NCBI RefSeq assembly: GCF_024868665.1
Contig: NC_079902.1
Coordinates: 14,787,154 to 14,851,153, forward strand
Origin: Triplophysa rosa
Taxonomy: Eukaryota > Chordata > Actinopteri > Cypriniformes > Nemacheilidae
DNA: 64,000 nucleotides
Direction of reading: 5' to 3'
Position 1 is the stretch's first letter. The number at the start of each line of letters is the position of its first letter. Position numbers and translations under genes: made by a program. The notes beneath the pieces are model-generated. The model searched no databases, was not told where the DNA came from, and saw only the letters and a program-made list of their open reading frames with translations. This document shows, piece by piece, positions 24,905 to 36,172 of this stretch.

Positions 24905-24907
24905 TCA
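24681..24907. repeat. Double (TTTC)n array with a related spacer
   Basis: About 19 TTTC units run to 24756. A spacer of TTCG, TTCA and TCCA variants follows, then about 18 more TTTC units at 24835-24907. The spacer looks like the same array diverged. The strand is almost purely pyrimidine. The 86-codon open frame here is an artefact of the array. Confidence 0.95.
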
Positions 24908-24911
24908 TCTT

Positions 24912-25128
24912 CACTCTTAAAAATAAAGGTGCTTAAAAGGTTCTTCACAGCGATGCCATTGAAGAACCATTTTTTGGTTCAACAAAGAACAATTCAGTCA
25001 AAGGTTTCTTACTTGTTTTATAATATTTTATAATCTTTTTATAACCTTTTTTGCAACAGAAAGGTTCTTCAGACGTTAACAGGTTTTTTTGGAACCAAAA
25101 GGTTCTTCTATGACATCAAAGAACCTAT
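24912..25128. mobile_element. Palindromic CACTCTTAAAA element, 3' end lost
   Basis: The left terminus CACTCTTAAAAATAAAGGTG is followed by AAAAGGTTCTTCACAG. Inner arms GAAGAACCATTTTTTGGTTC and GGAACCAAAAGGTTCTTC pair to make a hairpin. It is the same family as 27364-27647. The right terminus is replaced at GAACCTATCTG by a TCTG array, so the element and microsatellite are fused. Confidence 0.8.
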
Positions 25129-25186
25129 CTGTCTGTCTGTCTGTCTATCTATCGCTCTCTCTCTCCGTCCATCCATCCATCCATCA
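25125..25186. repeat. Compound (TCTG)n-(TCTA)n-(TC)n-(CATC)n microsatellite
   Basis: Four short motifs follow one another directly after the palindromic element: TCTG, TCTA, TC and CATC, the last as ccatccatccatccatc. Confidence 0.9.
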
Positions 25187-25189
25187 TCT

Positions 25190-26825
25190 TTCTTTTCTGG
25201 CCTACACATGAAATTATGCAAATTAATTACAGTAACAATGCAAAACAAAGTACATAATTTGATAATAAAGGTCAACATATGCTAAAAAATTGCCAGGTTA
25301 GGTAAAAAGTATGTTAAATTATAAGAAAAAGCTGTACAAAAACATTCACACAAAGAGAGAACGTAAAACGAATGAAAATACAGTAAGATTCATTGTAAAA
25401 TCCATAGCATCTCTCACTCACTTCCGATCTCCTTATTCTGTTTCTCTCTTCCGAACCCCCTTTAACCACACTCAGCTCTTTTCCTCCCTGCTTCCGTACT
25501 GCTCTGTCATTCCGGTTTATAAGCCGATGGCTGATTCCCCTCAAGAAGAGCACCGCAGAGAGAATAACCACCTTAATCGTATTTGATCAGGGAAATCTTA
25601 GTATCGCATATCTGTGGCTAGCTTAAGTAACCAGAAGCACAGTGGCTCCAATATATGGGACTGGACCTTTAAAAGGCTCTCTGGGTTTTAAGTTCCGGCA
25701 GTCTGAATGAAGGAATTTGAGACGAATATTTGAAGGTCTCTAGATGTAACATTAGCAGTATATGGATTATGATGGCGTTGCAAACATCCCCTCTTGCATA
25801 TGAGCCGAAATATGAAATCATCCTCTTCCCCAATGTTTGAATTAGAAAATAGAAGTTCTTTTATCTAATTTGTTTGATTAACCAAAAATGAGCTATGAAT
25901 AATTTATTCGCTTCGCAGGGTCGGAGAGTCCGGCGAATTGCTCCCTCCTTACCGTAGATGCTGGAGGTGCTGGAATCAAATTCCGAGAAGCGTTCGCTTT
26001 CAGCAGAATTGGAGAGGAGTTTCAGCAAGCTCTCCATGTGTGCAGCTGTAATCTGATGGAGTTTGTGTTTGTAACAGTTCTGCCCTCAGGGGAAGCTTCG
26101 CTACTTTATATTTATCTTCCCCAGTGCTGAGGGACGGTGCACCTGCCTCTTTCGCCAGATTTACACCCAGCTCGGGGAGTTAACATCCACCGTCATTGCC
26201 ACCTTGGTGTCTGGTACACAGGTTTAGCCAGTGGTTGCCAGGTCTGTGACCAGTACATCACGGCCATTGGGGGCTTAGAGAGTTAGCCACAACTGTGTGT
26301 GCCACTGTTGCCAGGTTTTCAGTTTCTCAAGAGAATGGCTGATAGTAATCTAATGGATGTTGTTGTTGTCCATCAACTTTGGGGGATGAAGCGGACAAGC
26401 TGGATCTCTAAGGACTAGCCTGACGCACACAGGCACACATATGCACGCTCGCATACAGACACGCACAGACACACATCCACTAAAGTACTTCCCTGTGGTA
26501 GGATATGGCTTGTTGTTTATCTCTTGTCCTGCTGGGACTCTCAGCCAGCGTTGCCACGGCAACGAGACCCTAGTGGATGGGGGGAGGATGTGTTAGCTGC
26601 GGGGGTGTGCCTGAAGCTGTGCTGCCCACTTACCTAACTGTCACACACACACACCAATAATGACAGGTGTACTTATAGAATGCCCCATGCCGTCTATACC
26701 CAATGCCATGGTGTCTCAGTAGGCAGTAAGCTGTTTCCAGATATGAAGAGCTCTTACACTTGAACCCAGCCTCACCCGGTGACTATAGATTCTAGATCAA
26801 TACTCACTCGCATATTGGTGTGAAG

Positions 26826-26881
<56 letters not shown>

Positions 26882-27360
26882 CGTGTCTCTTTTTTTGTGT
26901 TAAAAGTAAGGTTCAATGCTACTGGATTCTGTGTGTTTTCCTTGTGGTAAATTGGGCTTGATTGAGCAGGTAATTGAATACTTTTTTAAGTCCCCAGCAG
27001 AAAGATTTAACATGTACAGAAGTGCATTTCGCTTAATCAAATTACTCTTTCACTTCATTTCTAAGCAGAGTCAAGGTGCTTCCTTTCCTCGCCAAGTTTT
27101 GAAAAGCTTCAGCCTATCATGTACATTACGGTTAATACAAATCTGTGTTCATTGAAAGAATTAGGAGTTCAATTAGGCAGCTTTAACACTTTTAGCCTCA
27201 CGCTGTCCAGGTTGTAGGAGCGAAATTGAATGAGGCAGTTGATTAAATGTGGGATGGTGTTTGTAAATCTTTAAATAGTAGATTAATTCTGAACGCTAAT
27301 TGTTAGGGGAAAAGCAAAAGCAGGGATGAAAATAGAGGCAGGAAACACTCAAACTGCTCA
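25190..27360. other. Intronic sequence with one microsatellite, otherwise nothing supported
   Basis: Unique-looking sequence without coding signal. The minus-strand frame at 26350-26562 runs over CA-rich DNA. Confidence 0.45.
26829..26881. repeat. (TC)n-(CA)n microsatellite
   Basis: About 15 TC units pass directly into about 11 CA units, read directly. Confidence 0.95.
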
Positions 27361-27363
27361 CTA

Positions 27364-27647
27364 CACTCTTAAAATAAAGGTGCTTAAAAGGTGCTTCACA
27401 GAGATGCCACAGAAGAACCATTTTTGGTTCCACAAAGAACCATTCAGTCAAGGGATCTTTAAGGTAAGGTAAGGTAAACTTTAAATAACCATCTCTTTCT
27501 TGCTTTCTTATAATCTAAAGAACATTTTTTCGCCACAAAGAACCTTTTGTAAAACAGAAAGGTTCTTCAGATGTTAAAGGTTCTTTATGGAACCAAAAGG
27601 TTCTTCTATGGCATCGAAGAACCTTTTGAAGCACATTTTTCTTAGTG
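27364..27647. mobile_element. Palindromic CACTCTTAAAA element with TA flanks, near full length
   Basis: The left end is TA-CACTCTTAAAATAAAGG and the right end CACATTTTTCTTAGTG-TA. The termini are imperfect inverted repeats with a TA dinucleotide on each side, as after insertion by a Tc1/mariner-type enzyme. Internal arms GAAGAACCATTTTTGGTTCC and GGAACCAAAAGGTTCTTC also pair. An expansion of AAGGT (three units near 27460) sits in the middle. There is no coding capacity. Compare the truncated copy at 24912. Confidence 0.82.
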
Positions 27648-27649
27648 TA

Positions 27650-30599
27650 GCTGGTACAAGCTGGTAGAACGTATTGGCAAGAACCATCTATGATGTTGCA
27701 AAATACAGCTAAACTTAAAAAGGATTAGACACATTTGGGATGCATTTCTTCGCCTTTGCAATCTTGGCATCTTTGGACATTTTCGTCTGCAGAGTTAGTG
27801 GTTGTCTTTTTAGCCATGGGTTTCTTGCATGCCATGTTTAGAGTCCTATCAAGTAAAAAACGGATATTTGTTTGACCCATCCCACTGCCACTATTTTTGC
27901 CAAAACACACAAACGCACACGGGCAAGCGAAGCACACACTTCTCTCACAAGGTCCATGTGACCACAGGGGCCGAAATCAATTTCCTGTGTAGGACTCAGA
28001 ATGTGATCTGCTTCTCCATCCTCTGTTTCCTTCTTTCTCCCTTTCTCATCTTTCAGCTGACATGAAGACCTATGACTTGTGTGTTGCAGGGATATTATTA
28101 TCCTGTCTTAGTGATGAACCAATGCCAGCTTTCTCTTTCTTACCTCTTGCACTTATTTTGTTTGCTTTTGAACGTGTTAAAAGTGTTCAGGTGCTAAAAC
28201 CATGCAGAGAGAACATGCAAATGAACAACACTATCAGAGGGTGCAAATTATTCAAAGCGAATTCCCCCTCGATGACTTAAGAGTTGTTATCGTGGCAAAA
28301 GTCTGGTTGATGATATATCGTGTTCGAGAGATGAAGAGATAGTAAATGAGAAAAGAAAAGATAAACAGTAGGAAGTGATGAATGACTGGAAAGGAACACA
28401 AGAACGATGCACAGGCTTAGCACAGTATAAACAGAATGTAAAGTAGGGAAAACAACAAAAACAAAATATCTGCGTGAGAAATTGTGACAGAAGGTGGTAT
28501 TATAGTGAAGAGAATGAGAGGACAAATGAGTTAAAGTTTTTAGTCAATCTAAATCATTTGCATACAAAGCAACAGCACTGAAGGGAACTCAATGAGGTTT
28601 ATTATAGCACAGTATTGACTGGAGGCTTACATGGTAGTGCAGCTATACTTGTATAACACTTCTCAGAATTATAATCATTTGGTGATTTTGTATTAGACAT
28701 TTGTAGTCCAACTACACAGTGTCTTGTTGTCCTGCAACATCCCTGCAGCCGATAGACTTGAGTGTGTTTAATTCTTCAGGTCAGATTGGATTTTACTCCA
28801 GGCATGGGTTTGAGCTCTTAGTTGCCTTCAAGCTTAGTCGAAGCTACTCATAATCCACTTGTTTAGCAGGTTAAAGTGAGAAAGGTTAAAGTGACAATCC
28901 CTTCTATGTTAAACCAGTGACCCTCTTCTGCCATGAAGTGGACCTTCAGCTGGGAGATAGGACTTTGCTAGCGTCAGCATTTAGTAAGCGTCTAGTGGTT
29001 AGTAATGTATTGAGAGACTGATAATCAGCAGGGGAGGAAAACATTGATTAACCATTGATTTAACGTTGATTTACAGTCTACCTTTGGAGTGGTGCCATTA
29101 TTAGCCTGCTCAGCTTGACTTTCTGCTGTTTTCCCCATTTGTCCTCTCTTTGGTGCTGCATTGATTATAAGGTTTTTTCTCAGAGTTAGTGCGTAAGCAT
29201 GTGTGTAAAGTAACAGTGAACAGCTAACTGTATATTGAGAGCGAACGACGCTGTGTTTGAAGGAAAACCGTTTTTGTATTTGCGGATAAGAAGACTGTTA
29301 AGAAGACGGCTTTGTCTGGCAGACAAAACGGTTAGAAAATGGTATCAAAAACAGTTAGAGGAAAAAAACACAAACATCTGATTTGGGTCGAGATTAGCGT
29401 ACTTTTCACACTTTTAGACTGAATGGATAAATGGACAGACAGATGATAGATTGGGTGGCCATTTTAATAGTGCCATATTGTCAAGGATATAATGAATGTC
29501 AGAAAGTGTTTTAAAATCTTGAAATATACCAATATACAGTAATATTCTTATTATATACAGTAGTTATTGATGTGTGGAGAGACCCTTTCAGAACTTATTG
29601 ACTTCATAATACCTGACCTACCTGTGTGCTTTAGTAATTATGCCTGGGATTGTATTTGATGCAATTTATTCTTTGCCGGTAGCACTCTGAATAAGACACC
29701 AACAATATCATAGCTGGTACTGGTCAATTGAATAAATATATGTGATCTAAAAAAGTTTACTGTACATGGACAAAACAGCCTGTAGATTTAAGATTCTAAT
29801 AGCTTTATTGTCATAATAAAGTCTTTACATTGACACAATGTATATACTGTAGTATATGCATTTGACTTAAAAACCAAACATAGTACAGTATTGTACAGTA
29901 TATACCTGACTTTTGTATAACAATCTTTTAACAGTGCTTTAAGAAAACCTTGAAATCAAAACCAGTCAAAAGGAAAAAAGTTTGACTTAAAGATAAATTA
30001 TTAACATTTCAGAGAGCGTTTGAGACTATCTGTAGTTTAAGACTACTGTTTTACTTAAATGATTGTACAGATGGATGGATGGGTGATATACAGCTATTGT
30101 AATTGGCTCAAATCATCATGGAAACAGTGTTCCTAACAGTGTGTGAAACTGAAGGACAAAGACAGAAATTAAGTGATGGGTGGGTGTATGACAGAATACA
30201 TCGGACCAACTGTCTGTCAGTTGGTTGTGCATGATGGTTGTGTGTGCGCATGGAGCTATGGGTTCAGGTTGACTTGCTAAAAAGTGTTTAACCGTGCACT
30301 TCAATCTTGCATCTCAAACACCCTAGGTAATAAAATGACATATTTGTGCAGTCAGTCATATGTATCTCTCCTGTGATCTTCATCTGGTCTTTATGGAAAG
30401 GATTTTAATACCACCATTTCCCCTAAACAGTTCACTGTATCTCTCTTCACGCTCACTTCCTCCATTGTCTTGTATTATACCATCCAGGTTTACATCTATA
30501 ATGCATGTATGTGCGTTGCTTTCACCTGCTGCAATGCACTTGAAAATCACAAGCATCCCGGTAAGGTGGTGTAGATCTCAGTCAAAACAGTCAGAGCCC
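27650..30599. other. Intronic sequence, nothing supported
   Basis: No repeats with clear ends and no coding signal. Around 29500-29930 there are several tatacagta-type AT-rich phrases that may be old repeat debris. Confidence 0.45.
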
Positions 30600-30607
30600 A
30601 GTTTCTT

Positions 30608-31153
30608 ATGGGATTCCTTTTGTGCCAATAAGAATGAACGCAAACTTTTAAAAACCGAACAAAAATATACAATGAGAAAGAAAATAAACACTTTGATAAT
30701 GAAAACAATAAACTCAATTGCAAGAAAGTGACATGATTTTCAAATAAACTGCTATTTTTCTTAACAATTTTCTAAGTTTCGTTTTTGCAAATAATAGTTG
30801 TGAATTCACTGCTAGATTTTTCATTTGCGCTTTCCGAGTTTTCGTTTACGCTTCTCAATTTTTCGTTCGCCTTTCTGGCACAAATCTCACGTGTAGGCAG
30901 GAATTATGACCGCTTTACGCTGATTGGCTAGTGAGTTTTTGATTGACAGCTCCCTGACAAGGAAGTCGATTTGCAAAAACGAAACTTAGAAAATTGTTAA
31001 GAAAAATAGCAGTTTATTTGAAAATCATGTCACATTCTTGCAACTGAGTTTATTGTTTTCATTATCAAAGTGTTTTTTCTCTTTCTCATTGTATATTTTT
31101 GTTCGGTTTTTAAAAGTTTGCGTTCATTTTTATTGGCACAAAAGGAATCCCAT
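30608..31153. mobile_element. 546-bp foldback (long inverted repeat) DNA element
   Basis: The left arm (30608 to about 30798) and right arm (about 30967-31153) are near-perfect reverse complements over about 187 bases. They begin ATGGGATTCC on the left and end GGAATCCCAT on the right. Matching inner points include TTTTTAAAAACCGAACAAAA-type and AAACGAAACTTAGAAAATTG stretches. A ~170-bp spacer holds unrelated sequence. Flanks AGTTTCTT (30600-30607) and AGTTTCTC (31154-31161) agree at 7 of 8 bases, a likely 8-bp target duplication. No transposase is encoded; arms this similar imply fairly recent arrival or arm homogenisation. Confidence 0.88.
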
Positions 31154-31753
31154 AGTTTCTCAGGTTAGGAGCAGCGATCAGGAATCAGTCCGTCTTGTGC
31201 TGACTTCTAAAAAGTCAGCGAAGGTTGGGTGAGAGATTATATGGCATATTTATAGGTGAGGAAATTTCAACAACGATGAAGACAAGGGCTTGCAGTATCA
31301 GGTCTACCTGCGGAGGTCAGCGGTGGGTTGTTAGTTTTTGAGCCATGTTGCGCTGATGGGATTAGGACGGACGTGACCCCAAAAGGTAATCCCAGCATGC
31401 AACAGTCAGGGAGAGAAGGATAGAGCTCATTAAAATACGCTCGGCAGTACAAGCCGCTTATGCACACAGGAGCTTTTATTGAGCAACTGTGCCGGCTGAG
31501 CAGAAAAACTTCCTGGAATATCTCCCAGCTCTTATTTCCTGAGATAGACACACATACACACTCCCACGCTACACACTGAGTGTGTTTTCTGCTGATGTTT
31601 TATCTTTTTTTGGTAGGTTGCGGGGTTTTGTGTGTCAATCACTTACAGTAGCAGAACCTGAAGTTTAAGACTCATGGGTTTATTTAGAGGTAACAGACTT
31701 TAAACAGATAACTTGGATCTTATGTTCCAGTAATATAAGTGGGTGGTTTATGT

Positions 31754-31776
31754 ATGTGTGTGTGTGTGTGTGTGCA
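31754..31776. repeat. Short (TG)n microsatellite
   Basis: About 11 TG units, read directly. Confidence 0.85.
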
Positions 31777-32114
31777 GGGGTACAGTAGCTGCTATTTAGT
31801 GCCTGCTGTTTTCAATGCATTAATTAGATGCTAAAGGAAGGAGACAGTACAAACTAATATCTTGCTTAGAGGTTTTTCTTGAGGAACTATTGAAATGAGC
31901 TTCAGAATTTGGCATTTGCTTTAATGACAGCATGCATTAAAGCTGGCATGAACACCACAGGTTTGTGCAAAACACGTGATCATGTTATCCCAGCATGATT
32001 TAAACATGTTCAAAAGAGCATCTTATGTACTTCTGTGAGAGCAGGAGGTGCCACATGGTCACAGACATTTCTTATCCATTTAAGTGACATCAGAAATAGT
32101 GCAAAATTGTATGT

Positions 32115-32192
32115 TATTTACATTTATGCATATTGCAGACCCTTTTATCCCAAGTGACTTAAACTACAGGTATACATTTGCATATTACACAA
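32115..32192 (-). mobile_element. SINE fragment, antisense
   Basis: ACATTTATGCATATTGCAGA, then CCTTTTATCCCAAGTGACTT, are the reverse complement of the SINE 3' region (aagtcactt-ggataaaag-...-gcataaatgt). The head of the element is missing. Confidence 0.7.
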
Positions 32193-32727
32193 AGAAAAAA
32201 AGCTACCTGCAAATCTGCAAAAAAACTTTGTGCAAGTGTATTTTTGAAAGCATCCCTACTTCACGGAGTTTTAATAGAATGTCCTTCTAAAACTTTGTAC
32301 CTCCAAATTCACTTTTCCAGGAAATGGAAAAAAAACACTGCATTTTTAAATGATTAAAGTTGACAAGCACTTTTTAAAACTTTTTATTGGTTAAGTATTT
32401 GCAAAAGTCAGTAACAAACATAAAGGGTGACGAATAATAATGATTTTTATTTTAAAATAAAAATCACCAAATATGGAGATATAGGTTTCAGAAGGACAGC
32501 AACGGTGAGTGCCTAAAACTTTTCACAGTACTGCAGCTTTGCAAGTAAGTTTCCTCGAGCGTCTTGGAGACATTGACACGGTTTTTCTGGTTTAATAAAA
32601 TAATATTTTTTATTTTATATTCCAGTCTACTAAGGCACTAGCAACATTTCTAATAAATTATTTTCATTACTTCCATCCCAAATGTTTCATTGCACTGATT
32701 GAAATTCAATTCAATGAAAATTAAATT

Positions 32728-32781
32728 AAATACCTGTTCTTCACCAAACTAGTAAAACTAGTTGTGCAATTGTCTGACATT
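32728..32781 (+). repeat. 54-bp direct repeat, copy 1 (left of SINE)
   Basis: It begins AAATACCTGTTCTTCACC and ends CAATTGTCTGACATT. It is identical to 32956-33009 except one base (C against A at the sixth base). Confidence 0.92.
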
Positions 32782-32930
32782 TACGCATTTAGCAGATGCT
32801 TTTATCCAAAGCAACTTGCATTGCATTATAGTATACATTTGTTTTTTTAAGTATGTGCAATCCCTGGGATCAAACCCATGACCTTGGGGTTGCTAACGCC
32901 ATGCTCTTACCACTGAACCACAGGATAGCT
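32776..32930 (-). mobile_element. tRNA-derived SINE, antisense, near full length
   Basis: Read on the + strand it begins ACATTTACGCATTTAGCAGA then TGCTTTTATCCAAAGCAACT. It continues with GGGATCAAACCCATGACC (reverse B box) and TGCTCTTACCACTGAACCAC (reverse A-box region). This is the same family as 12723-12880 but better preserved, including the intact ggataaaagcatctgct phrase of the tail. Confidence 0.88.
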
Positions 32931-32955
32931 TCTTTTTACAGATTGACCTTTAATG

Positions 32956-33009
32956 AAATACATGTTCTTCACCAAACTAGTAAAACTAGTTGTGCAATTG
33001 TCTGACATT
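32956..33009 (+). repeat. 54-bp direct repeat, copy 2 (right of SINE)
   Basis: It begins AAATACATGTTCTTCACC and ends CAATTGTCTGACATT. It is offset 228 bases from copy 1, with the SINE and about 25 further bases between them. Confidence 0.92.
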
Positions 33010-34718
33010 GAAAGAACATTCTGTGAAAGTTGCCTAAAAGCCTGAAAGTATGTGTTTGTATGTGATGCTTGTGTTTTCCTTGTTTTACCCTCCCCTCCTC
33101 TGTGTCTCAGCTCTGTAGCTCAGGGCATTTCGAGGCTGAGAGAGAAAGGTTGAGACAGAATCTTAAGAAGTGAGATATTTGATTCTGATGTAAGACCATC
33201 TGTGGCTATTGATTTCTGTTTCTTTCCTCGGGATGAGTGCTGTTTTTTAAGTCATTTTTCACCTCAGGCGATTAAGCTCACCGTGTCCCTTTTTCTGAAT
33301 GCTGTGTGTTTTGTGGAAGTGTCAATGTGTGTGTGAGACAAAGAAAAAAGACAAAGAGTGTGTGGGGGTTTTACTGTGCCTAGGAAATATTAAATATTTA
33401 TACATAGTTAAATATTTTAGGGTGCTAACACATAGGCAAGCACAAGCATGCAAAAAACAATACACAAACTTAACCAATACTGTGCTTGGGTTACCGTATC
33501 TTTAAATATGAAGATCAATAATATTTCTTCCCAAATGTATAAAGCCATAACAGATGCCATCTAATTTCCATATTGATAAAAGCGGATGTACACTGTATAC
33601 GGTAACAGCAGTTTCAGTCTTTTTTCAAAGAAAGAATAGCAACATGCAGCAAAACAACATCTTACCAAACTTGTTCGCGAAAATGCCGTTGTGTGAATGG
33701 CAAACGCTTTCATAGACAAGCAAGATCACAGGCAAAACTGAGCAAAATGTCCTTTAGTTATACATTCTGTTAAAATTCATGCATTATATTCAAACTTCTT
33801 GTTCAAACGTTTAAATGTAGGTGAGGACGTTTCAGCCTTTTGTCAACCACGGATTAGTGAGTATGTTTTGGCGCACCTTTATGGATTTAGGTAAGAAATA
33901 AACAGGTAAAGAATAAACAAACAGATTCAAGCTCTTTTGGATGCCTCCAGCTATTGGCAAAGACAAAGAACTCTTACATGTTGCTGTAGGACTCTATCAA
34001 GGAGTCTGTCGCACTAAAACAGTCAGTCAAGCGGGATGAAGTCGCGTATAAGGAACGATGTTTAGAGGGTCGTTTGCACCTGTGGCAGGTCACCATCATT
34101 CTCTTTAATAGATGTTGCGGTATATGGAGAAAAAGGCACAGCGGTGCGATGGCCGCCCATCAAATCCACTTAGAGAATGAGCGGATAAGGGGACTTACTG
34201 GACTCACCTTTTGTTTGCCTGCTCCTGTGTGTCTGGATCCTTCTGCGAGCGCTACATAATCCCATCAAACGCCACCCCTGTATCCACCAGAAAGACCACT
34301 GATTATTGAATGGAAGATTAGGATTATACAGGCAACAGATTGGAACTCTTATACCCCCTCCAAACAAATAAATAAATCATCAAATAGATGAATAGGAATA
34401 AGTAAATAAAAAGGTGAATCGACACATGAAAGCTACATGGAAACCTCTGGGTTTATTTTTGAATTTTACAGAATGATTTATGAAATGCACAGACCTCTGT
34501 TATTTACTGGTTTTATTATTTTTAATGCATGGTTGGGATCTCGCTCATAGTTCAGATGGATTGATCTGAGTCCAACTGGATTTCATTGGGCTAAGTCTTG
34601 GCTGCATGCAGGGGGCTTATGGTCCGGCCAGTCCCAAATCCTGAGGATGGAAGAAAGACAGATTAAATGGTATATGCCTGTCACACAGTGTTGTTTGTTT
34701 ATTTATATCGTTTTTTAG
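33010..34718. other. Intronic sequence, nothing supported
   Basis: No repeat with clear termini and no coding signal. The frames at 34074-34259 and 34170-34367 overlap on opposite strands without motifs. Confidence 0.45.
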
Positions 34719-34873
34719 CATTTATTAATTCTTGTTAATGTATGTTTAATTAAAAAATGTATTAGCAAATGCTGAAATTAACATGAACTAACATTAATAA
34801 ATGCTGTATAAGTATTGTTCATTGTTAGTTCATGTTATCTAATGCAACAAATACAACTTTATTGAAGTGTTAC
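34719..34873. mobile_element. Fragment of a common teleost palindromic DNA repeat
   Basis: AAATTAACATGAACTAACAT, TTGTTCATTGTTAGTTCATG and a 3' end ACTTTATTGAAGTGTTAC match a repeat I know to be widespread in bony fish, whose end reads TTATTGTAAAGTGTTACC. The arms aacatgaactaac and gttagttcatgtt are internal inverted repeats. The other terminus is missing. Confidence 0.65.
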
Positions 34874-35950
34874 AAAAAAAACATGTTCATTTTACCCTCG
34901 TTTCAACTTTATTCTTGTAAACATAGCTGTGTAGACTATGGTTATTGTTCGCTCCATAGACAAAATGTTTTGTGGTATTATTAAAGGATTTTAAGTCAAA
35001 TGCATTTGTTTGTTGAATCTGGTCACAAACAAGGCAGCTGTCAATGTGGAGAGGTTGCTACATGTCATTATCATCATGGATTGGTCTATGACATTCATGG
35101 TAAAATGAATGCATGAATTTGTGATTTCAGTCCTCTGATTTCCAGTGCAAATTCCTAAAGCGAACTCTTACTTTTTTTTTACTTTTGATTAATTTGCTTT
35201 AGTTTTCCCACTATTTTATCATTCCAGCCCATCCTTCTGCATTTTATCAAAAGGTTGGTGTTATGAAGCCCTCATGCATTTGTATGTTACAGGACCAGCG
35301 CACCATGCCCTGTAGACATTCTCTCTTGAGTGCAGCATGTTGGACATTCACTCATGCTGTCAATCAAAGCTGTCACCAAAGGCCATATTAGAGTTCACAC
35401 TGGAGGCTTCATGCATCACCATTACTGCACCGACCGTGGCTTCATGATACAAATGGGTCAGAATGGGCAAAAGCTTGCAGTGTCTCCCGTCCTCTCCAAC
35501 ATCAAGAGACAAACAGAATAGTTCTGTATACAGAACTGCTGCCAAACACAAAGTTTGTCTTATTATCTCATTTCTGTCTTTCTCTTATTTCATTTAAAAT
35601 TCTCTTCATTTTAATTATTACACCGTTTACACTAAAAGTGAGCAATATGACACGGTGTGATAGGATGTGCCATAAATAGATGGCTCTCATTATAATCAAT
35701 GACACTGTCACATGGTGGCACTGCGTTAGCCTTTTGGCTACAAGATTTTACAGTGGTCTGTTTTCTGTTCTCTCCTATGTGCTGGTCTGTCACTTCTGCT
35801 TGGTGACAGGAATAGTTGTGGTCTTGTACTTTCCTGGTGCTGATTGGCGCTAATCAAGACTAGAAAATGTCTACCCAATAAAAAACATCACATTCTCAAC
35901 AAAGAAAGCTCGTTTTTGATCCAGCCACTTGAAAATGTTACACATTTATC

Positions 35951-36172
35951 CAACCTGATCTCTACTATTTTACGCAGTGGCTAATTCGTATGAATTCATA
36001 CAACGTGAATCGTACAAAAACATAGAAAACGCCATGCTAAAACCCCTCACCTAACCCCACCCCTAAACCTAACGTCACAGTCGTGGAAGCAGATCATACG
36101 AATAAGATCACACAAATTCATACGAATAAGCCACGTTGTAAAATAGTTACAAAGTCCCGTGAGATTGTGTTG
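35951..36172. mobile_element. Palindromic CAACCTGATCTC...GTTG element, copy A
   Basis: The termini are CAACCTGATCTC and GTGAGATTGTGTTG. Inside, TGGCTAATTCGTATGAATTC on the left pairs with AATTCATACGAATAAGCCAC on the right. The centre holds CCTAACCCCACCCCTAAACC, the CT-rich phrase typical of this cyprinid family. It is 222 bp with no coding capacity. Inverted terminal structure is visible but a target duplication is not clear. Confidence 0.83.

Noticed and set aside
24660..24920. 86-codon frame of FFLS repeats
   Set aside because: Translation of the TTTC microsatellite, not a gene.
30360..30731. 123-codon plus-strand frame
   Set aside because: It runs into the left arm of the foldback element and shows no motif; no sign of coding.
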